The notes beneath the pieces were generated by a model. The model saw nothing but the letters and a program-made list of their open reading frames with translations, did not search any database and was not told where the DNA came from. Below are positions 35,865-44,851 of a DNA stretch of 64,000 nucleotides, piece after piece (positions within the stretch are counted from its first letter, which is position 1; the number at the start of each line of letters is the position of its first letter). This DNA comes from Hyphomicrobiales bacterium (GTDB lineage Bacteria; Pseudomonadota; Alphaproteobacteria; Rhizobiales; Rhizobiaceae): assembly GCA_900467185.1 (NCBI GenBank), contig UBPA01000023.1:186001-250000 (forward strand), read 5' to 3'. Position numbers and translations under genes: made by a program.

Positions 35865-37130
35865 ATGCCCATCGAGACCCCGCGCGCATTTCTGGCGTCG
35901 CTCTTCCACGCTGCGGTTCGCGCGGCCGATCCGCTGGAGGCGATCCGCGCCCATCTGCCGGCGCGACCGAAAGGCCGCACGGTCGTCGTCGGCGCCGGCA
36001 AGGCGGCAAGCCAGATGGCACAGGCGCTCGAACACCTGTGGGATGGCCCTCTAGAGGGCGTGGTCGTCGCGCGCCACGGCCCGGTCGCCGCCTGTTCGCG
36101 CATCCGGGTGCTGCAGGCCGCCCACCCGGTGCCCGACCAGGCGGGGATCGATGCGGCGCAGGCCGTGATGGCGGCCGTGCGCGGGTTGACGCCGGACGAT
36201 CTCGTGATCGCGCTCATCTCGGGCGGCGGCTCTGCGCTGCTGCCGTCGCCGCCGCCGGGCTTTGCGCTTGCCGACGAGGTTGCCCTGAACGCGGCGCTGC
36301 TCGCCTCCGGCGCGCCGATCTCGGCTATGAACGTGGTGCGCAAGCACGTTTCGTTGATCAAGGGCGGGCGGCTGGCCGCGCTTGCTTCTCCGGCCCGTGT
36401 CGTCAGCCTCGTCGTCTCCGACGTTCCCGGCGACAACCCGGCCTTCGTCGCCTCCGGCCCGACCCTTCCCGACGCTGCCGGCCGCGAGGAGGCACTGCGG
36501 GCGATCCGGGACTACCGGATGACCCTTCCCTCAAGCATTCTCGACCATATCGCAACAGGAGAGACCCCGCGCCCCGACGATCCGGCCTTTGCCGGGCACG
36601 AAGCCCATGTCGTTGCGTCGGCCCGGGTCTCGCTGCAGGCGGCCGCGCGGGAGAGCGGTGCGGCCGGCGTCACGCCGTTGATCCTCTCCGACAGGATCGA
36701 GGGAGAAGCCCGCGATATCGGGCGCATGCATGCGGCGCTGGCGATGGAGTTTCAGGCGGGGCTGCGGCGGGAGAAGGGCCCGATGGTTCTGCTCTCGGGC
36801 GGGGAGACCACGGTGACGATCGGCCCCGGAGGTAGCGGCAAGGGCGGGCGCAACAGCGAACTTCTGCTGGCCGCCGCCATCGATCTCGACGGGACCACCG
36901 GCGTCACCGCCGTTGCGGCCGATACCGACGGCATCGACGGTTCCGAAGACAATGCCGGCGCCTTCTGCGACGGGGGCACCGCCGCGCGCATCCGGGCGGC
37001 CGGCGGAGAACCGCGCGGCCACCTCGCGGCACACGACGCCTGGTCGGCCTTCGCGCTTGCGGGCGACCTGTTCGAAACCGGCCCGACCGGCACCAATGTC
37101 AACGACTTCAGGGCGTTTCTGCTGCTGTAG
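35865..37130 (+). CDS. Glycerate 2-kinase (MOFRL family)
   Basis: A 421-residue GckA/TtuD-type kinase, often mislabelled hydroxypyruvate reductase. It has the N-terminal VVVGAGKAASQMAQALE, the central ISGGGSALLPSP loop, KHVSLIKGGRLA, and C-terminal MOFRL motifs (LSGGETTVTI, KGGRNSELLLA, DTDGIDG). It phosphorylates D-glycerate to 2-phosphoglycerate with ATP. This gives the only firm end point for the locus: a three-carbon acid feeding lower glycolysis. ATG at 35865 is preferred over 35847, which overlaps the preceding gene; no clear Shine-Dalgarno separates them. Confidence 0.9.
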   Translation: MPIETPRAFLASLFHAAVRAADPLEAIRAHLPARPKGRTVVVGAGKAASQMAQALEHLWDGPLEGVVVARHGPVAACSRIRVLQAAHPVPDQAGIDAAQAVMAAVRGLTPDDLVIALISGGGSALLPSPPPGFALADEVALNAALLASGAPISAMNVVRKHVSLIKGGRLAALASPARVVSLVVSDVPGDNPAFVASGPTLPDAAGREEALRAIRDYRMTLPSSILDHIATGETPRPDDPAFAGHEAHVVASARVSLQAAARESGAAGVTPLILSDRIEGEARDIGRMHAALAMEFQAGLRREKGPMVLLSGGETTVTIGPGGSGKGGRNSELLLAAAIDLDGTTGVTAVAADTDGIDGSEDNAGAFCDGGTAARIRAAGGEPRGHLAAHDAWSAFALAGDLFETGPTGTNVNDFRAFLLL

Positions 37131-37189
37131 GCGCGCAACGACCGTTTTTCGGGATGTCGCCCAATCTCAACCCTTCAAGGACGCCCTTC

Positions 37190-37669
37190 ATGCCTCAGCC
37201 GGATAACAGGACATGCACAGACCTCCTCTTGGCCGAGCGCGAGGGGGTCGTCACCCGGTTCACGACCGAGGATGCCTGGACGCTTGGCAGCCTGATGCGG
37301 CAATCGGCCATGGCCAGCCGCCTGGCCGTGGCGATCGAGATCACGATCGCGCGCGAACCGGTGTTCTTCACGCGCCTTGCGAACGCTACCGAGGACAACC
37401 GGCACTGGGCGGAGCGCAAGCGGCGCGTGGTCGAGCGGTTCCACCACAGTTCTCTCTACATGCGGCGTCTCGCGCAGGAGGAGGGCTACGACTTCCACCA
37501 CCGCTACGGCCTGTCGTCCGATCTCTTTGCGGCCTTCGGCGGTGCCGTCCCCATCTTTCAGACGGACGGCAATCTCATCGGAACGGCGACGATCAGCGGC
37601 CTTCCCGATGTCGAAGACCACGATTTCGTGGTCGCGCATCTCCAGCGGTTTCGGGCGCAAGGGCGCTGA
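37190..37669 (+). CDS. Heme-degrading-domain (GlcG/HbpS-like, UPF0303) protein
   Basis: A 159-residue protein of the UPF0303 group related to HbpS/GlcG. Typical pieces are AIEITIAREPVFF, the NRHWAERKRRVVERFHHSS signature, and the GGAVPIF...GTATISGLPDVEDH end. Members are small cytoplasmic proteins often found beside oxidoreductase or glycolate/glycerate genes; their role is poorly defined, with heme or corrinoid binding proposed for relatives. The start at 37190 follows AAGGAC. It is the last gene before a terminator. Confidence 0.8.
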   Translation: MPQPDNRTCTDLLLAEREGVVTRFTTEDAWTLGSLMRQSAMASRLAVAIEITIAREPVFFTRLANATEDNRHWAERKRRVVERFHHSSLYMRRLAQEEGYDFHHRYGLSSDLFAAFGGAVPIFQTDGNLIGTATISGLPDVEDHDFVVAHLQRFRAQGR

Positions 37670-37869
37670 GCATCCCGGCTGGAATGAAATAGCGCCGAAG
37701 GGGCGCGGGTTAGATGAAAATATCACATCCACCCGTTCCGACAGCGTCTCCCGTCTTTGAACCCGCTGACATAACGGGTCATTCTGATATTGGTTGACTG
37801 CCCTCATCCTCTTCCCGGATCGATCGCAGCCAGCCGTTCCCCTCTGGAGGTTTAACCTTCATGACTTGA

Positions 37870-37898
37870 GGCCGTGGGTCACCCTGCGGCCCTTTTTT
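37870..37898 (+). terminator. Rho-independent terminator
   Basis: GGCCGTGGGT (37870-37879) pairs with ACCC-t-GCGGCC (37881-37891), one G-U and one bulge, followed by six T. It closes the catabolic operon ending with the UPF0303 gene and insulates the AhpD-like gene that follows. Confidence 0.75.
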
Positions 37899-37960
37899 AT
37901 GCAATTTCGAACGAGGCAGACGGCGGTTTCGTCTCCCGCCGGTTACATCAGGAGGTTGGC

Positions 37961-38371
37961 ATGGCGACGGTAAGACTTTGGACGGATGCCGAGGCCGAAG
38001 CGGCGCCGCGGGTGCAGGCCGTGTTTGCGGATATCCGCACCGTGCGCGGCTCGGATTTCATCAACAATTTCTGGCGCGGCCTGGCCAACGATCCAGCAAC
38101 GCTGGAGCGGACATGGAACAGCCTGAAGGAGGTTATGGTCGCACCGTCGGCGCTCGATCCGCTGACGAAGGAGCTCATCTATATCGCCGTGTCCGTCGCC
38201 AGCGGTTGCAGCTATTGTATCCATTCCCACACGGCGGCGGCGCGCGCCAAAGGCCTGACGGACGCGCAATATGGCGATCTCCTTGCCGTGATCGGCATGG
38301 CGTCGGAAACCAACCGCCTCGTCACGGCGCTCGGCATTCCCGTCGATCCCGAATTCGACGTCACCGGCTGA
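37961..38371 (+). CDS. Carboxymuconolactone decarboxylase / AhpD-family protein
   Basis: A 136-residue AhpD-like protein. The redox motif is CSYC followed by IHSH (about residues 83-90), with the upstream EL-IYIAVS helix and the AKGLTDAQYGDLLAVIG signature. Such proteins are alkylhydroperoxidase-like thiol enzymes or decarboxylases acting as small oligomers. AGGAGG is five bases from the ATG at 37961; the frame is open further upstream across the leader but without coding character. A broken duplicate lies at 5923-6330. It has its own leader behind a terminator, so it is probably transcribed alone. Confidence 0.9.
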   Translation: MATVRLWTDAEAEAAPRVQAVFADIRTVRGSDFINNFWRGLANDPATLERTWNSLKEVMVAPSALDPLTKELIYIAVSVASGCSYCIHSHTAAARAKGLTDAQYGDLLAVIGMASETNRLVTALGIPVDPEFDVTG

Positions 38372-38419
38372 TCTCTTCGCGCCCCTGCGGCTCGCCGAGC
38401 CAGGCAACGCCGTCGCGCT

Positions 38420-39799
38420 TCAGATCGTGATCGTTGCAAGGGCCGCCTCGGCGTCCGCTGCAAGCTTTGCCTCGTCGAGGCCGGGAAATGCGCCGTTCGC
38501 CCACACGACCCGGCCGTTGATCATGGTCATATCCGTCGCCATGCCGATGCCGACGCGGGGAATGAGGCTCAGCGGATCGTGCCGTGTGCCGACATAATCC
38601 ATGCGGCGGGTGTCGATGGCGAAGAGGTCTGCAGCCATTCCGGGCGCAAGGCGGCCGATATCGCTGCGCCCGAGCAGGCTCGCGCCGCCGCTCGTGCCGT
38701 AGCGCAGGAAGTCGACCGGCGGTGGCACGGGGTGCGCGCGGGTGGAGGATGCGAGGCACTGCAGCATGTAGGCCGAGTGAAGGCTGTGCATCAGGTTGGA
38801 ATTGTCGTTGGAGGCCGCACCATCGCAGCCGAGCCCGACGCGCAGGCCGAAGGCCGCCATGGCGGGGATGTCGGTGACCTCGGCGCCGACGAGATAGACG
38901 GGTTCGGGGCAGTGGGAGACGCCGGTGCCGCTTGCGGCCATCGTCCGCAGTTCGTCATGGGTCAGTTCCCAGCAATGGGCGTAGAACGTATCCGGCCCGG
39001 CAAAGCCGAGCGCTTCGAGATAATCGACGGTGCGCAGGCCGTGGCGCGCCTGTATCACGGAGCTCTCGCCCTCGCCGACATGCGTGTGCAGCATGACGCC
39101 GCGGTCGCGCGCCAGCGCCACCGATTCCACGAAGGTCTCGCGGTAGGCGTTGACGGGCTGGCAGGGCGCGACGACGACCTGGCGCATGCTGAACGGCCCG
39201 GCATCGTGGTAGGTGTCGATCAGGCGGGCGCAATCGGCAATGAATTCGTCCGTCGTTTCCAGCATTTCGTCGGGGATCGTCGACCCCTCCGACTTCGGCA
39301 GGGTGTTGCCGCCGCGACCGGCGTGAAACCGCATGCCCAACAGATCCGCGGCCTCGAACTGGCGGTCGATCAGCCGCTTTCCGGCGTGGCGGGGAAAATT
39401 ATACTGGTGGTCGAAGGCCGTGGTGCAGCCATGCTTGATCAGCTCGGCCATGGCGGTGACAGAGGAATGGTAGAAGCAGGCTTCGTTCAGCTGCGAGAAG
39501 ACCGGGTAGATGCGGTCGAGCCATTCGATCACCGAGAGCTTCGTCCAGTCGAGATCGGCGCGGTTGCGCACGAAGCACTGGAAAAAATGGTGATGTGTGT
39601 TGACGAGGCCGGGATAGACGAACCAGCCGGTGGCATCCTGCACGCTCGTGCCCTCGGGCAAAGCCTCCGCCTCAAGATGTTCGCCGATGGCACGGATCGT
39701 CGGCCCCTCGGTTAGGAGATCGACATTGCGGCGAACGACCGGGCCCTTGCCCTCGTCGGTGATGACGGCCGCGCAGTTTTTGAGGAGAGTGCCACCCAT
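38420..39799 (-). CDS. Amidohydrolase-superfamily aminohydrolase (8-oxoguanine deaminase / hydroxyatrazine hydrolase type)
   Basis: A 459-residue metal-dependent aminohydrolase. Metal ligands are seen in the HxH of PGLVNTHHHFFQ, the His of LHTHVGEGES, the His of YAHCWELTHDE and the Asp of GLGCDGAASND. The TRHDPLSL-type end and ACxxGAASLLGR motif put it with AtzA/TrzN/8-oxoguanine deaminase enzymes, which hydrolyse amino or chloro groups from purines and triazines. The start ATG at 39799 is just before GGTLLKNCAAVI, where the family fold begins; the open frame extends further upstream. It is transcribed alone, away from the AhpD-like gene. Confidence 0.85.
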   Translation of the reverse strand: MGGTLLKNCAAVITDEGKGPVVRRNVDLLTEGPTIRAIGEHLEAEALPEGTSVQDATGWFVYPGLVNTHHHFFQCFVRNRADLDWTKLSVIEWLDRIYPVFSQLNEACFYHSSVTAMAELIKHGCTTAFDHQYNFPRHAGKRLIDRQFEAADLLGMRFHAGRGGNTLPKSEGSTIPDEMLETTDEFIADCARLIDTYHDAGPFSMRQVVVAPCQPVNAYRETFVESVALARDRGVMLHTHVGEGESSVIQARHGLRTVDYLEALGFAGPDTFYAHCWELTHDELRTMAASGTGVSHCPEPVYLVGAEVTDIPAMAAFGLRVGLGCDGAASNDNSNLMHSLHSAYMLQCLASSTRAHPVPPPVDFLRYGTSGGASLLGRSDIGRLAPGMAADLFAIDTRRMDYVGTRHDPLSLIPRVGIGMATDMTMINGRVVWANGAFPGLDEAKLAADAEAALATITI

Positions 39800-40069
39800 G
39801 TCAGACCTCGTCCTGCTGTAACCGTTTGGGAGAGCCCGAACCATCGTCATGACGACGGATCCAGGAAAGGAGCGACACAGTGTCCGGCGCCTCAAGGATC
39901 GTCATCCGCTGTACCTGTCGTTTTGATGTCCCTGGGTCATAACGATCTCGTACAGTTCGGGCTGCAGGTTCCGTCGCTATGTGACCCACGGAAACGCCGG
40001 GCGTCAAGCATGCGGCGCGCAGGGATGTGAACTGGTTGGGTCGCGACGGCATGGCGAGCTCCTAGGCCA

Positions 40070-40097
40070 TTGACAGCACATCCTTCTCAGTTATTCT
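40070..40097 (+). promoter_or_regulatory. Predicted sigma-70 promoter
   Basis: TTGACA at 40070-40075, a 16-base spacer and TATTCT at 40092-40097, about 50 bases upstream of the binding-protein start. The surroundings are markedly A+T-rich. Confidence 0.5.
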
Positions 40098-40118
40098 GTT
40101 ATAAAAGTCGTAATAACA
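40097..40118. promoter_or_regulatory. Inverted repeat TGTTAT-N10-ATAACA, candidate operator
   Basis: Perfect 6-bp arms at 40097-40102 and 40113-40118, directly downstream of the predicted -10 box where a repressor would block initiation. The IclR regulator at 45339-46193 is the obvious candidate protein. Confidence 0.4.
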
Positions 40119-40146
40119 TAATAATGGAACAAAACTGGAGGACTTC

Positions 40147-41676
40147 ATGATGCACCTGAAAACTGCGTTCTTCCTTGCAAGCGCGCTCGTCGCTATTCCA
40201 TCCTTTGTTGCGGCCCAGGAAAGGGGCGGCGTCATCAATGTCGCGACGATCGGCGAGCCGCCGACACTCGACCCCATGGCCTCAACGGCGGATCTCGTGG
40301 GTATCGTTTCCCAGCATATGTTCGAGACCCTCTACACGTTCGACAAGGCCTGGAAGCCGACGCCGCTTCTGGCGGAGAGCCTGCCCGAGATCAGCGCGGA
40401 TGGCAAAACCTATACGATCCGGCTGCGCAGCGGCATTACGTTCCACGATGGCTCGGACATGGCATCGGACGACGTCGTCGCGTCGCTCGAGCGCTGGTTC
40501 AAGGTTGCCTCGCGCGGCAAGCAGGCAGCTGCATTCCTGGACAAGATCACGGCCACCGATCCGCTGACGGTGACGATCACATTGAAGCAACCTTACGCGC
40601 CGCTCGTCTCGCTGCTCGCTTTCAACAACTCCGCCGCGATCGTCCTTCCGAGCGAGAAACAGGCCGAGCCCATGACGGATTTCGTCGGGACGGGCCCCTA
40701 TATGCTGAAGGAGCGCAAGGCCGACCAGTACATCCAGCTCGCCCGCTTTGACGGCTATACGCCGCGGTCCGGCGAGGCCGATGGCTACGGCGGTGCGCGT
40801 CACCAGTATCTGGATGAAATCCGCTTCGTGCCGGTTCCCGATGCAAACACGCGCGTCGAGGCGGCGATCTCCGGCCAATACGACTACATCGACAGCCTCC
40901 CCGTCGAATCCTTCGACAGGCTGAAGGGCTCGACGGCATCGGAACCGCTGGTCTTGAAGCCGTTCGGCTATCCGGTCTTCGTTTTCAACACGGCAGAGGG
41001 TGTTGCCAAGGACGTCGCCATCCGAAAGGCCATCCGCCAGGCTCTGAGCATGGAAGACATGCTGGCCGCCGCCTTCGGCAGCACCGATTTCTACGCGCTC
41101 GACGGCGATATCTATCCCAAGAGCTTCGTCTGGAACACGGATGCCGGCGTCGAGGGCCATTACAATCTTGCCGATCCCGAAGGATCGGCAGAAGCCGCCA
41201 AGGCCGCGGGCTATGACAGCAAGCCGATCCGCATCCTGACGAGCCGCCAGTACGAGTTCCACTACAAGATGGCGCAGGTTGCCGCCGAGTATCTGAAGCT
41301 CGCGGGGTTCACCGTCGATCTGCAGGTCGTGGACTGGGCGACGCTCACCCAGCGGCGGGCCGACAAGGGCCTCTGGGACATCTACATCACGCACAGCCCT
41401 TTTCTACCCGAGCCTGCGCTGATCGGATCCCTGTCGCCGAGCTCGCCCGGCTGGTGGGACACGCCGCTGCGCAAGCAGACGGTCGAGGCGTTTTCCGCAG
41501 AGGCCGACGAAACGAAGAGGCTCGCTTTGTGGGCCGATGTGCAAAAGGCCATGTACGCGGAGATTCCCTACATGAAGATCGGTGACTTCAACGCTCTCGC
41601 TGCCAAGAGCACGAAGGTCGAAGGCGTCGTCCCGGCTCCGTGGCCGTATTTCTGGAACGCATCGATCAAGAAGTAA
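40147..41676 (+). CDS. ABC transporter binding protein, peptide/opine type (SBP_bac_5)
   Basis: A 509-residue DppA/OppA-like binding protein. The signal peptide is residues 1 to about 23 (LKTAFFLASALVAIPSFVAA). The mature start VINVATIGEPPTLDPMAST and the TYTIRLRSGITFHDGSDM segment are family markers, as is the VGTGPYMLKE motif. GGAGG is five bases from the first ATG and eight from the second at 40150. It delivers a peptide or peptide-like compound to the permeases that follow. Given the amidohydrolase and PLP enzyme downstream, an N-acylated amino acid or dipeptide is a fair guess. Confidence 0.92.
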   Translation: MMHLKTAFFLASALVAIPSFVAAQERGGVINVATIGEPPTLDPMASTADLVGIVSQHMFETLYTFDKAWKPTPLLAESLPEISADGKTYTIRLRSGITFHDGSDMASDDVVASLERWFKVASRGKQAAAFLDKITATDPLTVTITLKQPYAPLVSLLAFNNSAAIVLPSEKQAEPMTDFVGTGPYMLKERKADQYIQLARFDGYTPRSGEADGYGGARHQYLDEIRFVPVPDANTRVEAAISGQYDYIDSLPVESFDRLKGSTASEPLVLKPFGYPVFVFNTAEGVAKDVAIRKAIRQALSMEDMLAAAFGSTDFYALDGDIYPKSFVWNTDAGVEGHYNLADPEGSAEAAKAAGYDSKPIRILTSRQYEFHYKMAQVAAEYLKLAGFTVDLQVVDWATLTQRRADKGLWDIYITHSPFLPEPALIGSLSPSSPGWWDTPLRKQTVEAFSAEADETKRLALWADVQKAMYAEIPYMKIGDFNALAAKSTKVEGVVPAPWPYFWNASIKK

Positions 41677-41695
41677 TCCGGAACCGGCATCCCGG

Positions 41696-41716
41696 ACGCC
41701 GCCGGCGGGGCGGCGT
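41696..41716 (+). other. Intercistronic stem-loop after the binding-protein gene
   Basis: ACGCCGCC (41696-41703) and GGCGGCGT (41709-41716) form a perfect 8-bp stem with a five-base loop, 20 bases after the stop. It has no run of T. Same location as the hairpins at 10343 and 28829. Confidence 0.6.
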
Positions 41717-41772
41717 TCTCTCAGCCAGCGTTCGTCACCCCTGTGTCCCTCCTGGGACCGGAGAGCCAAGAC

Positions 41773-42714
41773 ATGCTCCGTTACATCCTCCAGCGACTGG
41801 CCGGCATGATCGTCGTCATGTTCCTGGTCGTGACCATCGTGTTCGTCATCGTCCGCGTAACGCCGGGAGACCCGGCCGCGGTGATGCTCGGGCCCGATGC
41901 CTCGGCACAGGATATCGCCGATCTGCGCACACGGCTCGGCCTCGACCAGTCGCTTCTCGTGCAATATCTCTTCTATCTCGGGCAGATGATCAAAGGGGAC
42001 CTCGGCCAGTCGATCTTCCTCAACATGCCCGTGACGTCGGCCCTCCTCGACCGCGCCGAGCCCACATTCTTCCTGACGCTGTTTTCGCTGGCGATCGCCA
42101 GCGTCATCGCGCTGCCGATCGGCATCTATGCTGCCTATCGGCGAGGGTCCCTCGTCGATCAGGCGGCAACGACCGTCGCGATGCTGGCGGCCAGTATTCC
42201 GAGCTTCTGGCTTGGCCTCATCCTGATGCAGGTCTTCGCCGTCCATCTGAACATGTTTCCCGTTTCCGGCTATGGCGGGCCGGGGTCGACCTTTCTCGAC
42301 CGCATGTATCACCTGACTCTGCCGGCCTTTGCGCTCGGGCTCGTCTCCTCTGCGCTGATCCTGCGCTTCACGCGCGCCTCGATGCTCGACGTGCTTGGCG
42401 ACGATTATATCCGCACGGCGCGCGCAAAGGGCCTGATCGAGCGGAAGGTCGTGCTGAAGCATGCGTTGAAGAACGCGCTGATCCCGATCCTCACCGTGAT
42501 CGGCTTGACCGCCGCGGTTCTCATCTCCGGCGCGGTCGTCACCGAAACCGTGTTCGGCCTGCCCGGCGTCGGAAGCCTCGTCGTCTCCGCCGTACTGCGG
42601 CGGGACTACCCGGTTATCCAGGGTGCGCTGCTGGTGATCGCCGGACTCTACGTCCTCATCAACTTTGCCATCGACATGCTTTACCTGCTGATCGATCCGA
42701 GGGTGCGCTACTGA
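41773..42714 (+). CDS. Peptide-type ABC transporter permease (DppB type)
   Basis: A 313-residue permease. It starts MLRYILQRLAGMIVVMFLVV, the classic DppB N-terminus with its first membrane helix, followed by the RVTPGDPA motif. The EAA-type loop lies in YIRTARAKGLIERKVVLKHA. ATG at 41773 is chosen as the family start; an in-frame GTG at 41743 is less likely. The stop shares bases with the next start (TGATG). Confidence 0.92.
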   Translation: MLRYILQRLAGMIVVMFLVVTIVFVIVRVTPGDPAAVMLGPDASAQDIADLRTRLGLDQSLLVQYLFYLGQMIKGDLGQSIFLNMPVTSALLDRAEPTFFLTLFSLAIASVIALPIGIYAAYRRGSLVDQAATTVAMLAASIPSFWLGLILMQVFAVHLNMFPVSGYGGPGSTFLDRMYHLTLPAFALGLVSSALILRFTRASMLDVLGDDYIRTARAKGLIERKVVLKHALKNALIPILTVIGLTAAVLISGAVVTETVFGLPGVGSLVVSAVLRRDYPVIQGALLVIAGLYVLINFAIDMLYLLIDPRVRY

Positions 42715-43589
42715 TGACAGATGTATCTCTCACGACAAAGCCACCTGCCAGCGACGCTGCGAGGTTCATCCGCCGCTTTCTGCGGCGCAAGACGGTCGTC
42801 GTCGGGCTTGGCATCCTCGTTCTCTTCGTCCTTCTGGCGGTGCTCGCACCATGGATCGCGCCGTATTCGCCCTCGAAGCTGTCGATCGTCAACCGGCTGA
42901 AGCCGCCGAGCGAGATATTCTGGTTCGGCACGGACGAGTTCGGCCGGGACGTCTTCTCCCGCACGATCTATGCGGCACGGCTTTCGCTTCTCGTCGGCGC
43001 GGCCGTGTTGGTTCTCTCGGCGGTCATCGGAGTCACGCTCGGGCTGCTCGCCGGGTTCTTTCAGCGGCTGGACACGCCGATCGCCCGCCTGATCGACGCG
43101 ATGATGGCCTTTCCGGATATCCTTCTGGCGATCGCGCTGGTCGCGGCGCTCGGACCCTCGTTGACGACGGTGATCGTGGCGCTGTCGATTGTCTATGCGC
43201 CACGGCTCGCCCGCATCGTCCGCGCCTCGACGCTCGTCATCCGCGAACTGCCGTATGTCGAGGCGGCGCAAGCGCTCGGCATCTCCACCTTCCACATCAT
43301 GACGCGGCACGTGCTGCGCAATCTCCTGTCGCCCATCCTGGTACAGGGAACGTTCCTCTTCGCCAGCGCCATGCTCGCCGAAGCCGGCCTGTCGTTCCTC
43401 GGGCTCGGCGTCAGCCCCGATGTCGCGACCTGGGGCACGATGATTGCCGCCGGGCGCCAGTATATCGGGCAGGCCGGCTGGATGACCTACTTCCCCGGCT
43501 TTGCCATCATTCTTTCCGTCCTGTCGCTGCAGATGGTGGGCGACGGATTGCGGGACATGCTCGACCCCAGACTTCAGAAGGACTTGTGA
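42714..43589 (+). CDS. Peptide-type ABC transporter permease (DppC type)
   Basis: A 291-residue permease with the N-terminal cytoplasmic segment, first span at about 24-45, the FGTDEFGRDVFSR motif and the YVEAAQALGISTFHIMTRHVL EAA loop region, ending MLDPRLQKDL. It forms the channel with the preceding gene. Starts at the overlapping ATG at 42714. Confidence 0.92.
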   Translation: MTDVSLTTKPPASDAARFIRRFLRRKTVVVGLGILVLFVLLAVLAPWIAPYSPSKLSIVNRLKPPSEIFWFGTDEFGRDVFSRTIYAARLSLLVGAAVLVLSAVIGVTLGLLAGFFQRLDTPIARLIDAMMAFPDILLAIALVAALGPSLTTVIVALSIVYAPRLARIVRASTLVIRELPYVEAAQALGISTFHIMTRHVLRNLLSPILVQGTFLFASAMLAEAGLSFLGLGVSPDVATWGTMIAAGRQYIGQAGWMTYFPGFAIILSVLSLQMVGDGLRDMLDPRLQKDL

Positions 43590-43590
43590 C

Positions 43591-44820
43591 ATGACCGGCG
43601 AAACCCAGAAGCCGCTCCTCCTTTCCAATGTCAGGCCGATGGCCTTCGGCCAGTCCGAATCCAGCCCTGCCGGCAACCTTGGAGCCGATGGAACGACCGA
43701 CATCCTCATCGGTGCAGATGGTCGTATCGCGGCCATCGGCCAGGGGCTCGCGGTGCCCGGCGGCACGGAGCGCGTCGATGGAAAAGGCGCGTGGATGTCC
43801 CCCGGCTGGATCGATCTTCACGTTCACATCTGGCACGGGGGCACCGACATCTCGCTGCGTCCGTCCGAATGCGGCGCCGAGCGCGGCGTGACCACGCTGG
43901 TGGATGCAGGATCTGCCGGTGAAGCGAACTTCCATGGCTTCCGGGAATACATCATCGAGCCCTCGAAGGAACGCATCAAGGCGTTTCTCAATCTGGGTTC
44001 GATCGGGCTCGTTGCCTGTAACCGTGTCGCTGAACTCCGCGACATCAGGGATATCGACCTCGACCGGATCATCGAGTGCTACGCCGAGAACAGCGAGCAC
44101 ATCGTCGGCATCAAGGTGCGCGCGAGCCACGTCATCACCGGGTCGTGGGGCGTAACCCCGGTCAAGCTTGGCAAGAAGATCGCCAAGATCCTAAAGATCC
44201 CGATGATGGTGCATGTCGGCGAACCGCCGGCTCTCTACGACGAGGTGCTCGAAATCCTCGGCCCGGGCGACGTGGTCACGCACTGCTTCAACGGCAAGGC
44301 CGGCTCGAGCATCATGGAGGACGAAGACCTATTCGATCTCGCTGAGCGCTGCGCTTCCGAAGGCGTGCGGCTCGACATCGGCCACGGTGGGGCGTCCTTT
44401 TCCTTCAAGGTGGCGGAAGCGGCGATCGCGCGCGGGTTGCTGCCGCATTCGATCTCGACCGACCTTCACGGCCATTCGCTCAACTTCCCCGTCTGGGATC
44501 TCGCGACCACCATGTCGAAGCTGCTCTCCGTCGGCATGCCCTTCGACAAGGTCGTGAATGCCGTCACGCATGCGCCGGCCGACGTTATCAAGCTTTCTAT
44601 GGACGACAGGCTTGCCGTCGGCGCGCGGGCGGATTTCACCATCTTCGACCTCGTCGATGCCGACCTCGAGGCAACCGACAGCAATGGCGACGTCTCGCGC
44701 CTCACCCGCCTGTTCGAGCCGCGTTTCGCCGTCATCGGTGCCGAGGCGATCACGGCTAGCCGATACATTCCGAGAGCCCGCAGGCTCGTGCGCCACAGCC
44801 ACGGTTACGCGTATCGCTGA
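43591..44820 (+). CDS. COG3964-type amidohydrolase/deacetylase
   Basis: A 409-residue amidohydrolase-superfamily enzyme of the group containing EF0837 and Atu3266. Metal-site residues are the HxH of DLHVHIWHGG, the lysine of VGIKVRASHV (likely carboxylated), the His of MMVHVGEPP, the His of VTHCFNGKAG and the Asp of STDLHGHS. Members were long mislabelled dihydroorotase; some hydrolyse N-acetyl or O-acetyl compounds in vitro, as I recall. It begins one base after the permease stop region (TGACATG). In this operon it may deacylate the imported compound before the PLP enzyme acts. Confidence 0.88.
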   Translation: MTGETQKPLLLSNVRPMAFGQSESSPAGNLGADGTTDILIGADGRIAAIGQGLAVPGGTERVDGKGAWMSPGWIDLHVHIWHGGTDISLRPSECGAERGVTTLVDAGSAGEANFHGFREYIIEPSKERIKAFLNLGSIGLVACNRVAELRDIRDIDLDRIIECYAENSEHIVGIKVRASHVITGSWGVTPVKLGKKIAKILKIPMMVHVGEPPALYDEVLEILGPGDVVTHCFNGKAGSSIMEDEDLFDLAERCASEGVRLDIGHGGASFSFKVAEAAIARGLLPHSISTDLHGHSLNFPVWDLATTMSKLLSVGMPFDKVVNAVTHAPADVIKLSMDDRLAVGARADFTIFDLVDADLEATDSNGDVSRLTRLFEPRFAVIGAEAITASRYIPRARRLVRHSHGYAYR

Positions 44821-44851
44821 GGCCGACAAACTGCATGACACAGGAGTTCTC

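Larger units (their letters stand above)
37813..38371 (+). repeat. Intact copy of the duplicated terminator-plus-AhpD unit
   Basis: Paralogue of 5767-6330: same lead sequence, same terminator hairpin and same gene. This copy has an intact reading frame. Confidence 0.85.
39800..40146. other. Divergent regulatory region between aminohydrolase and peptide-importer genes
   Basis: No gene is seen. It contains a likely sigma-70 promoter and an inverted repeat for the importer operon near 40070-40118. Confidence 0.5.

Noticed and set aside
40147-41676. Reading this binding protein as a nickel or heme transporter component
   Set aside because: SBP_bac_5 includes such members, but the cluster has amidohydrolase, RidA and PLP enzymes and no metal-related genes.
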